From contig JANSXP010000011.1 of NCBI GenBank assembly GCA_024742875.1, positions 62,001 through 126,000 on the forward strand: a stretch of 64,000 nt of DNA, in the 5' to 3' direction. The DNA is from Planctomycetaceae bacterium (GTDB taxonomy: Bacteria; Planctomycetota; Planctomycetia; Planctomycetales; Planctomycetaceae). The translations under genes were made by a program, and so were the position numbers. Of this stretch, positions 51,844 to 61,113 are shown piece after piece (the first letter of the stretch is position 1; the number at the start of each line of letters is the position of its first letter). The notes under the pieces are model-generated. The model saw only the letters and a program-made list of their open reading frames with translations. It made no database searches and was not told the DNA's origin.

Positions 51844-52076
51844 AAAACTGGCCCCTGAATATCCCTCAATACTCTGTTTCTTCGGTCGGGAAATTCAGGG
51901 CAGGAACCCAATTCGCCAGAGATGTCAAACCGGTCTGGCGATTCCAGTCCCGGTCGGTCACAGTCGTCACAACTCTTACGCTGACGCCGACACGTCCATC
52001 GCCACAACGCGAGCTTCGGCAGAATCTGCCGCTTCAATTCTCACAGCAGCTGTGGCGATTCAGGCGGCGATACTCC

Positions 52077-54506
52077 TCAGGGGCTGAGAAACTCATCAAT
52101 CAGTTCGCGTGCTTCATCGCGCAGCTGAAGCAGTTCCCCATCATCCGGCGTGCGCTGCAGAGCGGCTGTAGCCGTCTGCAGTACGGTATTCAGCAGCAGG
52201 GAAGCCGCCGCATCGTTCTTTCGATCGAGCTCAACCATTGCCAGCCGCAGGCGCGCGTCCAGCAGGAGAATGATGGTGGCATCGCCCGCCTGTTCCTGAT
52301 GCACCCGAGTCAGACCTGCCAGAGCTGCCGTGAGCTCTTCAAAGGCCGCATCCATCTGTCCGTCTTCCTGCAGCAGGGAGGCGAGATTCATGCGAGCGAC
52401 GGACGCGTCCACCGTGTAGTCGGTGACACTGGGGTTCTCCCGGGCAAGCTTTCGCAGTTCCGCTGTCGCCGTGCGATAGCTGTCAATTGCCGACGTCAGA
52501 TCACCGGACTCTGCCAGCAGGTCCCCGCGCAGCCGCAGACACAGCGCCAAACGCGAGCGATTCTCAAGGATTTCCGGAGCTTCGGTCACGGTACGACGAA
52601 ACGCCTGTTCGGCGCGATCGATGTACTCCAGTGCGGCGGCTGTCTCCAGTTCATCAAGTGCGAGGTTGCACAGATTGTAGTAACCCATTCCCAGATCCCG
52701 ACGGGTTTCAAAGTGCTCGGCTTTTGCCAGAATCGTCTCACGTCGCTGCTGAGACTGCAGCATCAGGTCCATCGCTTTCGCTGTCTCACCTCGTTCCCGT
52801 TCAATGATACCCAGATTCATCTGGCTGCTGGCAACAAGTCGCTGCAGTCGCGGATCGTCGGTGCGCCGATCAACAATGGCCAAACGCACCTCCAGCGCCC
52901 GTCCGGCTGTCTTCAGGGCAGCGTCCGCTTCGCCGGTCAGCATCTGAATGCGGCTCAGCGCAGACAGTGTGTCCGCAAAAGACTCCGGCAACTCGTCAGA
53001 ATCGGGTGACTCTTCCAGCAGCAGTTCCTGAAGCTCGAGAGCCTGCGTCAGCGCCTCATCGGCCACACTCAGATCCGGATTCACAGCCTCTTCAATCAAA
53101 CCAACGCGAAACAGGGTGGCCGCAAATTCCTCTCGCAGTGAGGCGTCTTCACGACGTTCCGCCAGGAACCTCCGGTAGTACTCCAGGGCGTCACGCAGGA
53201 GTTCCTTCTGCAGCGGCTGCAGTCCCGGCTGATTCAACAGCCGATCTTCACTGACGCGGGTGAAATAACGGTCCACTGCCTGCCTGGCCATGGCGTAGTT
53301 TCGAATGGCGGCCTGCTTCTGCCGTTCTGACTCACGCAGGTTGCTTTCCGACTCGGCCGCCCGACGTTCGGCCAGCAGCGCGAGACGAGTGGAGACAACA
53401 GTCCCTGCTACCAGCGATCCGACAAAAGCCGCCAGGAGAGCTGCCACCGTGCGATTGCGCAGACACCACCGCCACATCGCCGTGAGGCGACCCGTCGGAC
53501 GGGCCACCACCGGACGCCCCTGCACAAACCGCTGCAGATCCTCCGCGAGGGCCTGGGCTGAAAAATAGCGCTGCCGTGGTTCCTTCGACAGGCACTTCAG
53601 ACAGACAGTTTCGATGTCGCGAGGCACACTGGGATTCAGGTCTCGCGGCGACACGGGCTGCTGCCGGACCACCTGGTCCAGTGTTTCCAGTGTGCTGGCC
53701 GCCTGAAACGGGGGGCGGCCGGTCAGCAGGAAATAGAGAATCGCACCCAGCGAGTAGATATCAGTGCCGGGGCCCTGCAGGTCGGTTCTGCCTGTCGCCT
53801 GCTCGGGCGCCATGTAGCCAGGTGTTCCCAGAATCTGACCGCTTTGCGTGAGGTTGTCGGAAGACTCAATCGACTTCGCCAGGCCGAAGTCCGTCACCAT
53901 CGGCTGGCCTTCACGGGACAGCAGCACATTCTCCGGCTTGAGATCCCGATGAATGATGCTCTTCTGATGGGCATATCCCACGGCCTGACTGACTTCAAAA
54001 CACAGACGCGCCGCTTCCTTCGGAGGCAGCGGTCCGCCGGCCGCCTTTTCTTTCAGATTGGGACCTTCAATCAGCTGCATGGCATAGAAGTGCTGACCGT
54101 CCACTTCCCCAATTTCATAAATGGGGACGATGCCGGGATGCTGCAGCTGCGCGGCGGCTTCGGCTTCGATATAGAACCGCCGTATGTCCGCTTCGTCCGC
54201 CAGCGCGCCTCCCAGGACCATCTTGAGAGCCACGATACGCTTCAGTCGCGTTTCCCGCGCCCGAACAACAACCCCCATTCCCCCCCGCGCAATCTCCTCA
54301 ATGATCTCATAGCCACCAAAGACACGCGGCGAGATCGGGGGCGGTTCGGACGCAGCAGCGGCGGCACCACCATCCGTTTCCTGACGAAACAGGGCTGGCG
54401 ATGAGGCGGTGATTTCCGGTGCTGCGGTGTCCGGTGAGTCAGAGGGAGTCTCTGTGCCGGGCACACGCCAGCGATCCGGATCTGATTCATCCGAGGCCCT
54501 GGGCAT
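52077..54506 (-). CDS. Ser/Thr protein kinase with transmembrane helix and TPR-like tail
   Basis: An 809-residue protein. Kinase domain about 66-330: glycine loop IARGGMGVV, Lys95 in VALKMV, catalytic HRDLKPEN at 186-193, DFG at 206-208, APE at 233-235. All key residues are present. A transmembrane helix VAALLAAFVGSLVAGTVVS follows near 363-381, so the kinase is cytoplasmic and the tail extracytoplasmic. Residues ~430-800 are helical repeats rich in Ala/Leu (for example LGIIERERGETAKAMDLML and LRGDLLAESGDLTSAIDSY), consistent with tetratricopeptide repeats. The start lies three bases after the stop of the caspase/vWA gene, so both are in one operon and may act together. Confidence 0.95.
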   Translation of the reverse strand: MPRASDESDPDRWRVPGTETPSDSPDTAAPEITASSPALFRQETDGGAAAAASEPPPISPRVFGGYEIIEEIARGGMGVVVRARETRLKRIVALKMVLGGALADEADIRRFYIEAEAAAQLQHPGIVPIYEIGEVDGQHFYAMQLIEGPNLKEKAAGGPLPPKEAARLCFEVSQAVGYAHQKSIIHRDLKPENVLLSREGQPMVTDFGLAKSIESSDNLTQSGQILGTPGYMAPEQATGRTDLQGPGTDIYSLGAILYFLLTGRPPFQAASTLETLDQVVRQQPVSPRDLNPSVPRDIETVCLKCLSKEPRQRYFSAQALAEDLQRFVQGRPVVARPTGRLTAMWRWCLRNRTVAALLAAFVGSLVAGTVVSTRLALLAERRAAESESNLRESERQKQAAIRNYAMARQAVDRYFTRVSEDRLLNQPGLQPLQKELLRDALEYYRRFLAERREDASLREEFAATLFRVGLIEEAVNPDLSVADEALTQALELQELLLEESPDSDELPESFADTLSALSRIQMLTGEADAALKTAGRALEVRLAIVDRRTDDPRLQRLVASSQMNLGIIERERGETAKAMDLMLQSQQRRETILAKAEHFETRRDLGMGYYNLCNLALDELETAAALEYIDRAEQAFRRTVTEAPEILENRSRLALCLRLRGDLLAESGDLTSAIDSYRTATAELRKLARENPSVTDYTVDASVARMNLASLLQEDGQMDAAFEELTAALAGLTRVHQEQAGDATIILLLDARLRLAMVELDRKNDAAASLLLNTVLQTATAALQRTPDDGELLQLRDEARELIDEFLSP

Positions 54507-54509
54507 GAG

Positions 54510-57500
54510 TTACTCAGTCGGTATCAGCAGACCATTGTCGCTGGACACCGGAACGATCACGGGAGTGAGTGTGTGAAGTGCGTCCTGCTCCACGTCTTCT
54601 CTGAGGATAAACTCCAGTGTTCCATTCGCCAAGGGGATCCCGTCGGAAGGCTGGAATTCAAAGACAGTGGAAACCACCCGGTTGTCACGATCGGTCCGCT
54701 GTCGACGCACAAAGGCCACCGGTTTCGGCGTCGCCAGCTGTATCACGAGGGAATCGACTCCCGGCGAACCAGCGCCGTGCTGCTCCACCACCGTCAGCCG
54801 AGCCAGCTGGCGATCGGCGATGACATAAACCATCACACCATTGATCCCCGCAGGCGTTTTCACCAGAGGCTGCGCGTCCGGCAGCGGCTTCAGTTGCGAA
54901 AGTGCGAGCTGATCGACAGGCGGCGCCCGTTGCGGTCGGACAAACAGTCGCACTTCGGCTTGTTTCGCATCGGCGGGCCAGTTGCCGGCCGTTATTCCCA
55001 CGGCTGGCACGGGCGTGCCCGGCAGCCATCCGAACGCGTCGCAGTCATAGGATTCTCCGACGCTGCGTCCCATCTCGTCAAGAGGCGTCAGACGCACGTG
55101 CAGACTCGTCGGTCGTGCCGGCAACCCACCACGCGGGTCCTGAACAGAAACGACCAGCTGGGCCGCCTGATCCTTCACGCGGACAGCCTGAGTCGCACAT
55201 TGCAGACCGGAATCACGCCCCGTGCCGGTCTCCGTCAGTTCCGACCACCGAGGAGTCCCGGTTGTCCAGCGGGGGACTTCCAGACGACGCCCATCATCAC
55301 TGAGTTTCCATTTCAGCGCTTCGCCACCGTGCAGAAGGAACTTTGCGGTCGCCTCGCCCATGTTGAGGGAAACCTGTTCGGCGCCCGCATCTACGGAAAC
55401 GGTCACATCACGCCCGGGAGCAGAACTCACCAACTCACCGCTGGCACGACGCAGCACAAATTCGTCGGACTCCATCAGCCCCGACAGCGAAGAAAGCAGC
55501 TCTGTCAGATCGCTGGCTGTTTGAAACTGACCACCGCTGGCTCTGGCGATCGTCTGGAATTCCGATTCCGCCTGTCCGGCTTCTGCCCGCGAAATCTGAT
55601 AGCCAACGATATCCACCCGCACGCCCTCCGGCAGTGCACCGAGCACATCCTGCAACGTCCGCTTTCTGGCCGCTGAGGGATTGGTCTGTCGATTCACACC
55701 ATCCGTGAGCACAACCACACGACGTCCCCTCCGCACGTCCTCAGATTCCAGTGCGCTGAAGGCGTCGGTCAAAGCGAGGTACAGCGGCGTTTCGCCCCAG
55801 GGACGCAGACTGGCCAGCAAAGGCGCAACGGACTCCAGTGTGCCGGCATCAAAGCGCCCCACGGGCAGCGCCATCTCGACATCGTCCCAGGGCCTCAAAT
55901 CACCGGGAACACTGTGAAGATAGCCATCATTGATCAGCATCTGCTGTGGGTTCTGCGGATTCCAGCCGACACGATGACCAAAAAACATCAGGCCCAAACG
56001 TGACGTGGCTTTCGCCGCCTGCCCATGCAGCAGATGGGACAGGGCCCGCAAACCCACCTGAAACCGCGTCTGCTCGCTGCCCGCCACTTCGGCGCGCACA
56101 GCGGTCGCCATACTCTGAGAGCAGTCAAAGATCACGACAATTGACTGACCGGCCGCCGCCTGTCCCTGCACATCCACGGTGGCTGCTCTGACGGCCGGCA
56201 TCTGCATTGACGACTCGGCACCTCCTGCCCGACTCACCAGCACCGGCTCGCGAATCATGTTGCCCCGAAGATTGGCAACGGCAAAGACCTCGGACGACGC
56301 CTTGAGAATTCCGGCTTCCGTGAGACGCAGACGCCCCGTCAGATCGGCTGCCATCGCTCCGGTTTGCGGAATCAGAGGCAATGGCTCGGCATTAGACAGG
56401 ACGGTGTTGTCGGCATCGGCAAAGTACAAACTGCCGGCCAGCGGACTCATGCCAAATCGCTCCAGCGGACCGTTGGAGCGCACATGCACATCCACGGCAT
56501 CAAGCTGCGTCGAACCCAGCAGCAGCACACTGCTGGTCCTGACATTCAGGCCTTCGGTCAGCAGGCGGCGGCGGCGATTCAGCAGCCGGTTCATGTCAAT
56601 CAGCTCTCGCTGCAATGCAACAGACTCACCCTGCTGCCCTCGAAAAGACGTCAGCAGGCGCGTGGTCGTTTCCGCAAAGTAGGGCTCACCGCCCGCCACA
56701 GCCGGGCCGTAGAAGTCATCGAGCGTTCGCTGGCACAGATCCAGCGTCTGCACGTCGCGATCCAGCCGCTGCCGAGCGGCAATCGTGTTGACAAACCCGC
56801 TGGGGACAAAGAGCGGTGCAATCAGCCTCAAACGGAACTCAGAATTGATCAGCTGCTGCCGGTACTCGCTGATCTCCGGCTGACTGCCGTTCAGAGCGCT
56901 GCGGCACGAATCGTAAATCTGCTGCAGTTCCACGCGAAACTGCAGTGTTCCCGCCTGTGCCATCAGACGACCGGTATCCGTATCACGCTCCGCCGAACTG
57001 TTCTGCACGGCCAGCAGATTCTGCACGAGCGCTTCTTCCTCAGGCGAGCGTCCCGTTTCCTGCCCGCGCCCGTCGCCCTCTGTCAGGTCTGTGTTGCTTG
57101 CGCGGGCGGCGATGGCCTCATCCAGCCGGCTGCGCAGCTGCTGCCGCTGCGCGGCCCCGGTGGTACCGCTGACCGGATCGGCAGCCGGCAGCAATGGCAA
57201 CTCCAAAAGGGCGCGCGCCCGCTGAATGTCTCTGGTACTGGCGGTCATATCGCGCAGCAGAATAGCGTACTCCGCATTCAGTTCGTCGTGATGGGATCGG
57301 AGTTGCTGCTGCACCTGGGCGGTTGGAGTGGTGAATGGCAGGACGGCCAGACTGGCCAGCTGCGAACGACTGTCACTCAATCCGGCCGCCAGACGGTGTG
57401 TGGACTCCATCAATTCCAGCAACTGTTCGCTGGACGATTCTGCAGACGCTGCTTTCCAGCGAGTCCACCACACCAGTTCCGACAGCGAGGTTGCCAGAGC

Positions 57501-59171
57501 GTGGACCGCCTCTCGGGTCCTGTCGGATCTGTCTGCCGCCAGCCGATAAGCATCGGCCGCGGTGCGGAACCCGTCCCGCGCGTTGCGTCCGGTCAGCAGG
57601 GCGTCCTCAGCCTGGCGACGAGAGGCGTCTGCCAGGTTCAGTTGCGAAACACACCAGGGAAGGCGGCCGGCCGGAATGTCGTTCCAGGTGGATTCGGCAA
57701 GCGCCCGTGTGGTGATCGCCTCCCGAACCAGGCCGGAGAATTTCCAGCACGCGCTGCCCTTCTGCTGCGACAGCAGCGAGGCAAACTGGAAGGTGGGGGA
57801 TAGCGCGCGGTCGGAGTCGGCAGGAATCTGCTGCATCGCACGCGCCAATTCGCCGGCGGTCGCCGCACTGGCGGCCGCCACTGTGGCCAGTCGCACACTG
57901 TCGGAGCGGTCTTCACGAGTTGCTGCCGCCAGCTCAGCTTCCAGATGGCTCATCTTCAAGCTGAGTTGACTGGACTCTATCGCCGCCTCGGTCCGGCAGG
58001 CGGCGCCGCTTTGCACCAGCTTTTCCAGACGCAGCAAACGGGCCTGAATACCGGCCCAGGCAACTGGCAGGGCTATCTGCGGCTGCTCGGCGGCAAGCGT
58101 TTCATAACGACTCCACAGCGATTCCAGGTCGGCAGCCGGACCGTCTGTCAGCGGCTTGACAGTGGGATGCGGCAGTTCTGTCGAAACCCAGCTCACGATG
58201 TAGTCATCGCCTGGGCTGAGATCGCCGCTGATAAGCTGAACCGTCTGCCCGAGACCATACACCGACCGCGCATACCCCGAGACATTCTGCGTTACGAAGG
58301 CGGTCAGTTCCCGCAGTGAGACATAGTGGTCTCCGTTGCCTGTGGGATGGCGGTCTGCACCGCCCCGCAGCCCTTCTACGAAGTAGTAGCCGAAGCTGCT
58401 CTGGTGACGACTGCCAAGACCCAGTGACTGTTCGCCCGTGCTGCACGAAGTCATCACCGTAAGATTTTTCACCGGCTCAGCCTGCAGCTCTGAGCGCACC
58501 GCCTCGACAAATCGATTGGTGACCTCAGCGCGATGCCAGTTGGCAACGTGCCGATGGCAGTCTATGACCAGCATGACGGGACAGGATTCAGATCCACGAC
58601 TGGAAACAACCTGCTCCACAACATCCGCAAATGGAACCCAGGTTGTCGAATCCAGCGGTGACGCGCCCGGTGGAATCAAAGCCGGACGGCCGGACGGATC
58701 AGTGTCCACATGCAGGCTGAGATACACGATGAACGGCTCATCGTTCCGGACTGAGCGACCTGCCGCCCGCGACAGTCGATCCAGTTCTGCAAGGAACTGT
58801 TCACGACTGTCAATCCCCTCGGTGGCGTCAAACAGAGTCAGCGTATCCGCATCAAGATGACGCAGTGCCTGCAGATCCTCGAACGCCCAGCCATTGGGTT
58901 GAAACGGGGCTTCGTACTGCGTGGCCATGATGGCCACCACCGGCGTTTGACGGGGACGAAACCTCATCAGCCAGACAAATCCCAGGGTCATGCCCAGCAG
59001 CAGAGCAACGGACACGACCGATCGGGTCATCGTCCGCCAGGGACGCGTTGCGCCGCGCTGCCGGGCGGACCGCTTCTGCCAGCGATGCTTCACGGAGCGG
59101 CCCGATCGCGTGCGACCACGCCAGTCCGCGCGACCGGATTTCGCATTCTCGTTCTGGCGTCCGCCTGACAT
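54510..59171 (-). CDS. Giant membrane-anchored caspase-like/von Willebrand A protein
   Basis: A 1553-residue protein. A basic N-terminus is followed by a transmembrane helix (SVVSVALLLGMTLGFVWLM, ~51-69). Residues ~75-320 resemble a caspase (C14) domain: His154 in FIVYLSLHV, Cys205 in LVIDCHRH, then VMTSCSTGEQSLG, SSFGYYFVEGLRGGAD and YVSLRELTAFV. A long coiled, helical middle (~340-900) follows. A von Willebrand A domain begins near 1005, with MIDAS D-C-S-Q-S (Asp about 1014), GETPLYLALTDAF and RRVVVLTDGVN; beta-rich domains complete the end. It may be a processed surface protein or a signalling hub. Caspase activity is not proven; the motifs deviate from FSGHG/LDACHSG. Confidence 0.85.
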   Translation of the reverse strand: MSGGRQNENAKSGRADWRGRTRSGRSVKHRWQKRSARQRGATRPWRTMTRSVVSVALLLGMTLGFVWLMRFRPRQTPVVAIMATQYEAPFQPNGWAFEDLQALRHLDADTLTLFDATEGIDSREQFLAELDRLSRAAGRSVRNDEPFIVYLSLHVDTDPSGRPALIPPGASPLDSTTWVPFADVVEQVVSSRGSESCPVMLVIDCHRHVANWHRAEVTNRFVEAVRSELQAEPVKNLTVMTSCSTGEQSLGLGSRHQSSFGYYFVEGLRGGADRHPTGNGDHYVSLRELTAFVTQNVSGYARSVYGLGQTVQLISGDLSPGDDYIVSWVSTELPHPTVKPLTDGPAADLESLWSRYETLAAEQPQIALPVAWAGIQARLLRLEKLVQSGAACRTEAAIESSQLSLKMSHLEAELAAATREDRSDSVRLATVAAASAATAGELARAMQQIPADSDRALSPTFQFASLLSQQKGSACWKFSGLVREAITTRALAESTWNDIPAGRLPWCVSQLNLADASRRQAEDALLTGRNARDGFRTAADAYRLAADRSDRTREAVHALATSLSELVWWTRWKAASAESSSEQLLELMESTHRLAAGLSDSRSQLASLAVLPFTTPTAQVQQQLRSHHDELNAEYAILLRDMTASTRDIQRARALLELPLLPAADPVSGTTGAAQRQQLRSRLDEAIAARASNTDLTEGDGRGQETGRSPEEEALVQNLLAVQNSSAERDTDTGRLMAQAGTLQFRVELQQIYDSCRSALNGSQPEISEYRQQLINSEFRLRLIAPLFVPSGFVNTIAARQRLDRDVQTLDLCQRTLDDFYGPAVAGGEPYFAETTTRLLTSFRGQQGESVALQRELIDMNRLLNRRRRLLTEGLNVRTSSVLLLGSTQLDAVDVHVRSNGPLERFGMSPLAGSLYFADADNTVLSNAEPLPLIPQTGAMAADLTGRLRLTEAGILKASSEVFAVANLRGNMIREPVLVSRAGGAESSMQMPAVRAATVDVQGQAAAGQSIVVIFDCSQSMATAVRAEVAGSEQTRFQVGLRALSHLLHGQAAKATSRLGLMFFGHRVGWNPQNPQQMLINDGYLHSVPGDLRPWDDVEMALPVGRFDAGTLESVAPLLASLRPWGETPLYLALTDAFSALESEDVRRGRRVVVLTDGVNRQTNPSAARKRTLQDVLGALPEGVRVDIVGYQISRAEAGQAESEFQTIARASGGQFQTASDLTELLSSLSGLMESDEFVLRRASGELVSSAPGRDVTVSVDAGAEQVSLNMGEATAKFLLHGGEALKWKLSDDGRRLEVPRWTTGTPRWSELTETGTGRDSGLQCATQAVRVKDQAAQLVVSVQDPRGGLPARPTSLHVRLTPLDEMGRSVGESYDCDAFGWLPGTPVPAVGITAGNWPADAKQAEVRLFVRPQRAPPVDQLALSQLKPLPDAQPLVKTPAGINGVMVYVIADRQLARLTVVEQHGAGSPGVDSLVIQLATPKPVAFVRRQRTDRDNRVVSTVFEFQPSDGIPLANGTLEFILREDVEQDALHTLTPVIVPVSSDNGLLIPTE

Positions 59172-59221
59172 GACTTGCGACCTCTGAAAACCGATTGCCC
59201 AGGATCAGGCTGGGCGTCCAA

Positions 59222-61027
59222 CTACCGTTCGTCAAGTGGACGAGCCGCCTGACGGACACTGCGATCCAGGACACGAATCAGAAACAGTCGATCCCGCGTC
59301 ACAAAGACGGGGCTGCACGTTCCGATGTCTGCCGTCTTTAACACCTCACGCAGTTTGGCGCTGGGCACCTCGCTGATCGGTACCAGCCCCGAGGTGCGAA
59401 TTCTCAGTCGCGACTTGTCGACATTGACCATGGGGTCAGGCACGCGGCGATTCACCAGTCGCCAGATCTCATTCATCATCGCCAGATCCCGCTCACGTTC
59501 GACATCGGTCGTCTGCAGTTCCATTTGCTCCCAGCTGACGTGCAGTTCGCCCGAAGGTTTTCCTGCGTTTGATCGCGCGGGGATCGGTTGCCTCACTTCG
59601 GCTGAGACCATCTGGATGCGAGAGTCTGCACTGCGTGGAGGTGTCGCCACCGGCACGGCCTGCAGTGGTTCCTGCTCACGCACGGCCAGCTGCAGCTGAT
59701 CACGAAATTCGTACTCGGCACTGGCGGCTGCCACGAGAGCTTTCTGCTCCGCCTCCTGTCGAAAGCGTTCCGCCAGAAAGGACCGAAGCATCGCTTTCTT
59801 GCGGGTCAGCGGCAAAGTGGGATCGATGGTCGCATACCACTCGGTCACCAGTTCATTCACTTCGAGGGGGTCACCCGTTTGAACGGTTCCGGAGCCGATC
59901 GGCCCTGTTGCTTGACGTGCTGCCTTACGACCGCCGTGAGGGTCAGTCACATTGTTCTCAAGATCGCCGCCTCCAATACTGTGTCCCGTTGGGGCTGTCT
60001 GGCGGGTGGACGTGGCTGCCACTGGCGGTGCGGGCTGCCCCCTGGCGGGCCGTGCTGCGGGAGGCACGTCACTGGTGACGATGGCTGCAGGTTGATGGTT
60101 TGATCGGACGGATGCAGGCTGGGCGCTGGTCGTCGGGCCCCCGCTCTCGGGCGCTGTAAATTCTCGATCGGCCTTTGATTTGGCCGCTGATGTGGCCCAG
60201 TCTTCAGGTGGCGGCGGCCCCTCAATTTCCGGGACCGGAACGGTGATATCGGGCCCGCAGTAAGTCAGGGCGATCCTGGCCACCCGGCGAATTCTGGCAG
60301 AAGGTTCCCGCGGACAGCAATCGTCGCCCTGATCGTCTGACATCTCCCGCAGGCGGGCTCGGATTCGCGGACTGCAGCAGGCCCCGTTTTTGCAGAATGT
60401 GCACGGCTGCCCGGCCGCCTCTTTGACGGCCTTCACCGCGGCGTACCTGACATCTTCGGTGCAGTCATCCATGGCCGCCAGCAGGGCGTCCTCCACTTCG
60501 GGGTAACATCCTCCACAGCCAATCGACGCCAGATAATTCAGAGCCAGAATCTTTTGCTGAGCCTGATCTTCTTCCTGTTTGATTTTGGCGGCTGCCGCCA
60601 CAGCCGGACTGGGTGACTCCAGATTTTCGGGACTGCTGACCGGTGAAACGGGGGGAGGTCCCTGTGCTCCAGGGAACGCCGTTTCCAGGGCAGGGAACAT
60701 GCGGTGCACGAGTCGCCGCAGGGCACCAAACCCCTCGACGGTGTGCTGCTTGCACTGATCGATCCCCAGAAACTGGGGCAGTGTGGGCGGTGGACCGACG
60801 GCTGGTGCCGCGGCGATGTAGACATCCGCAGGACCGGCCGCTGCCGCGGGAGCCACGGCTGATGCCCCCGTATTTCCGGAAGTCGCACAACCGGTGATCG
60901 CTGTGAAAAGCAGCAGCACGGTCAGACAAAGCGCTCGCGACGGGAAAACGGGCGCACGCTTAAGCGGCACCGCTGCGGAGACAGTGAACCAGCCCACCTT
61001 TCCTATCTTAGCAATGCGCGGAATCAT
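59222..61027 (-). CDS. Lipoprotein with HEAT-like segment and Cys pairs
   Basis: A 601-residue protein from ATG 61027, preceded by AGGGGGA. Signal with lipobox LFTAITGC near residue 46 predicts a lipid-anchored protein. Residues ~150-260 have an alpha-helical repeat (EVEDALLAAMDDCTEDVRYAAVKAVKEA) typical of HEAT repeats, interspersed with Cys pairs (GCGGC, CTFCKNGACC, DDCC). A disordered Pro/Ala region follows (~270-380), then helical text (NELVTEWYATIDPTLPLTRKKAMLRSFLAERFR). The family is not recognised, but the architecture is common in planctomycetes. It is in line with the caspase/vWA gene, 50 bases upstream of it. Confidence 0.82.
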   Translation of the reverse strand: MIPRIAKIGKVGWFTVSAAVPLKRAPVFPSRALCLTVLLLFTAITGCATSGNTGASAVAPAAAAGPADVYIAAAPAVGPPPTLPQFLGIDQCKQHTVEGFGALRRLVHRMFPALETAFPGAQGPPPVSPVSSPENLESPSPAVAAAAKIKQEEDQAQQKILALNYLASIGCGGCYPEVEDALLAAMDDCTEDVRYAAVKAVKEAAGQPCTFCKNGACCSPRIRARLREMSDDQGDDCCPREPSARIRRVARIALTYCGPDITVPVPEIEGPPPPEDWATSAAKSKADREFTAPESGGPTTSAQPASVRSNHQPAAIVTSDVPPAARPARGQPAPPVAATSTRQTAPTGHSIGGGDLENNVTDPHGGRKAARQATGPIGSGTVQTGDPLEVNELVTEWYATIDPTLPLTRKKAMLRSFLAERFRQEAEQKALVAAASAEYEFRDQLQLAVREQEPLQAVPVATPPRSADSRIQMVSAEVRQPIPARSNAGKPSGELHVSWEQMELQTTDVERERDLAMMNEIWRLVNRRVPDPMVNVDKSRLRIRTSGLVPISEVPSAKLREVLKTADIGTCSPVFVTRDRLFLIRVLDRSVRQAARPLDER

Positions 61028-61113
61028 CGCGCGAATTCCCCCTAATCGTTGGCGTCGTGCCAAGAAGTACTATCGGTACAATCGGCACCCCACTTAACGG
61101 CAGGGGCGACTAT

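Noticed and set aside
51828-53009. 393-codon plus-strand open frame
   Set aside because: It lies opposite the real kinase gene and the intergenic region, with composition typical of an antisense shadow and no recognisable motifs.
56364-57803. 479-codon plus-strand open frame
   Set aside because: Antisense to the caspase/vWA gene; Gln/Arg-rich text with no domain pattern.
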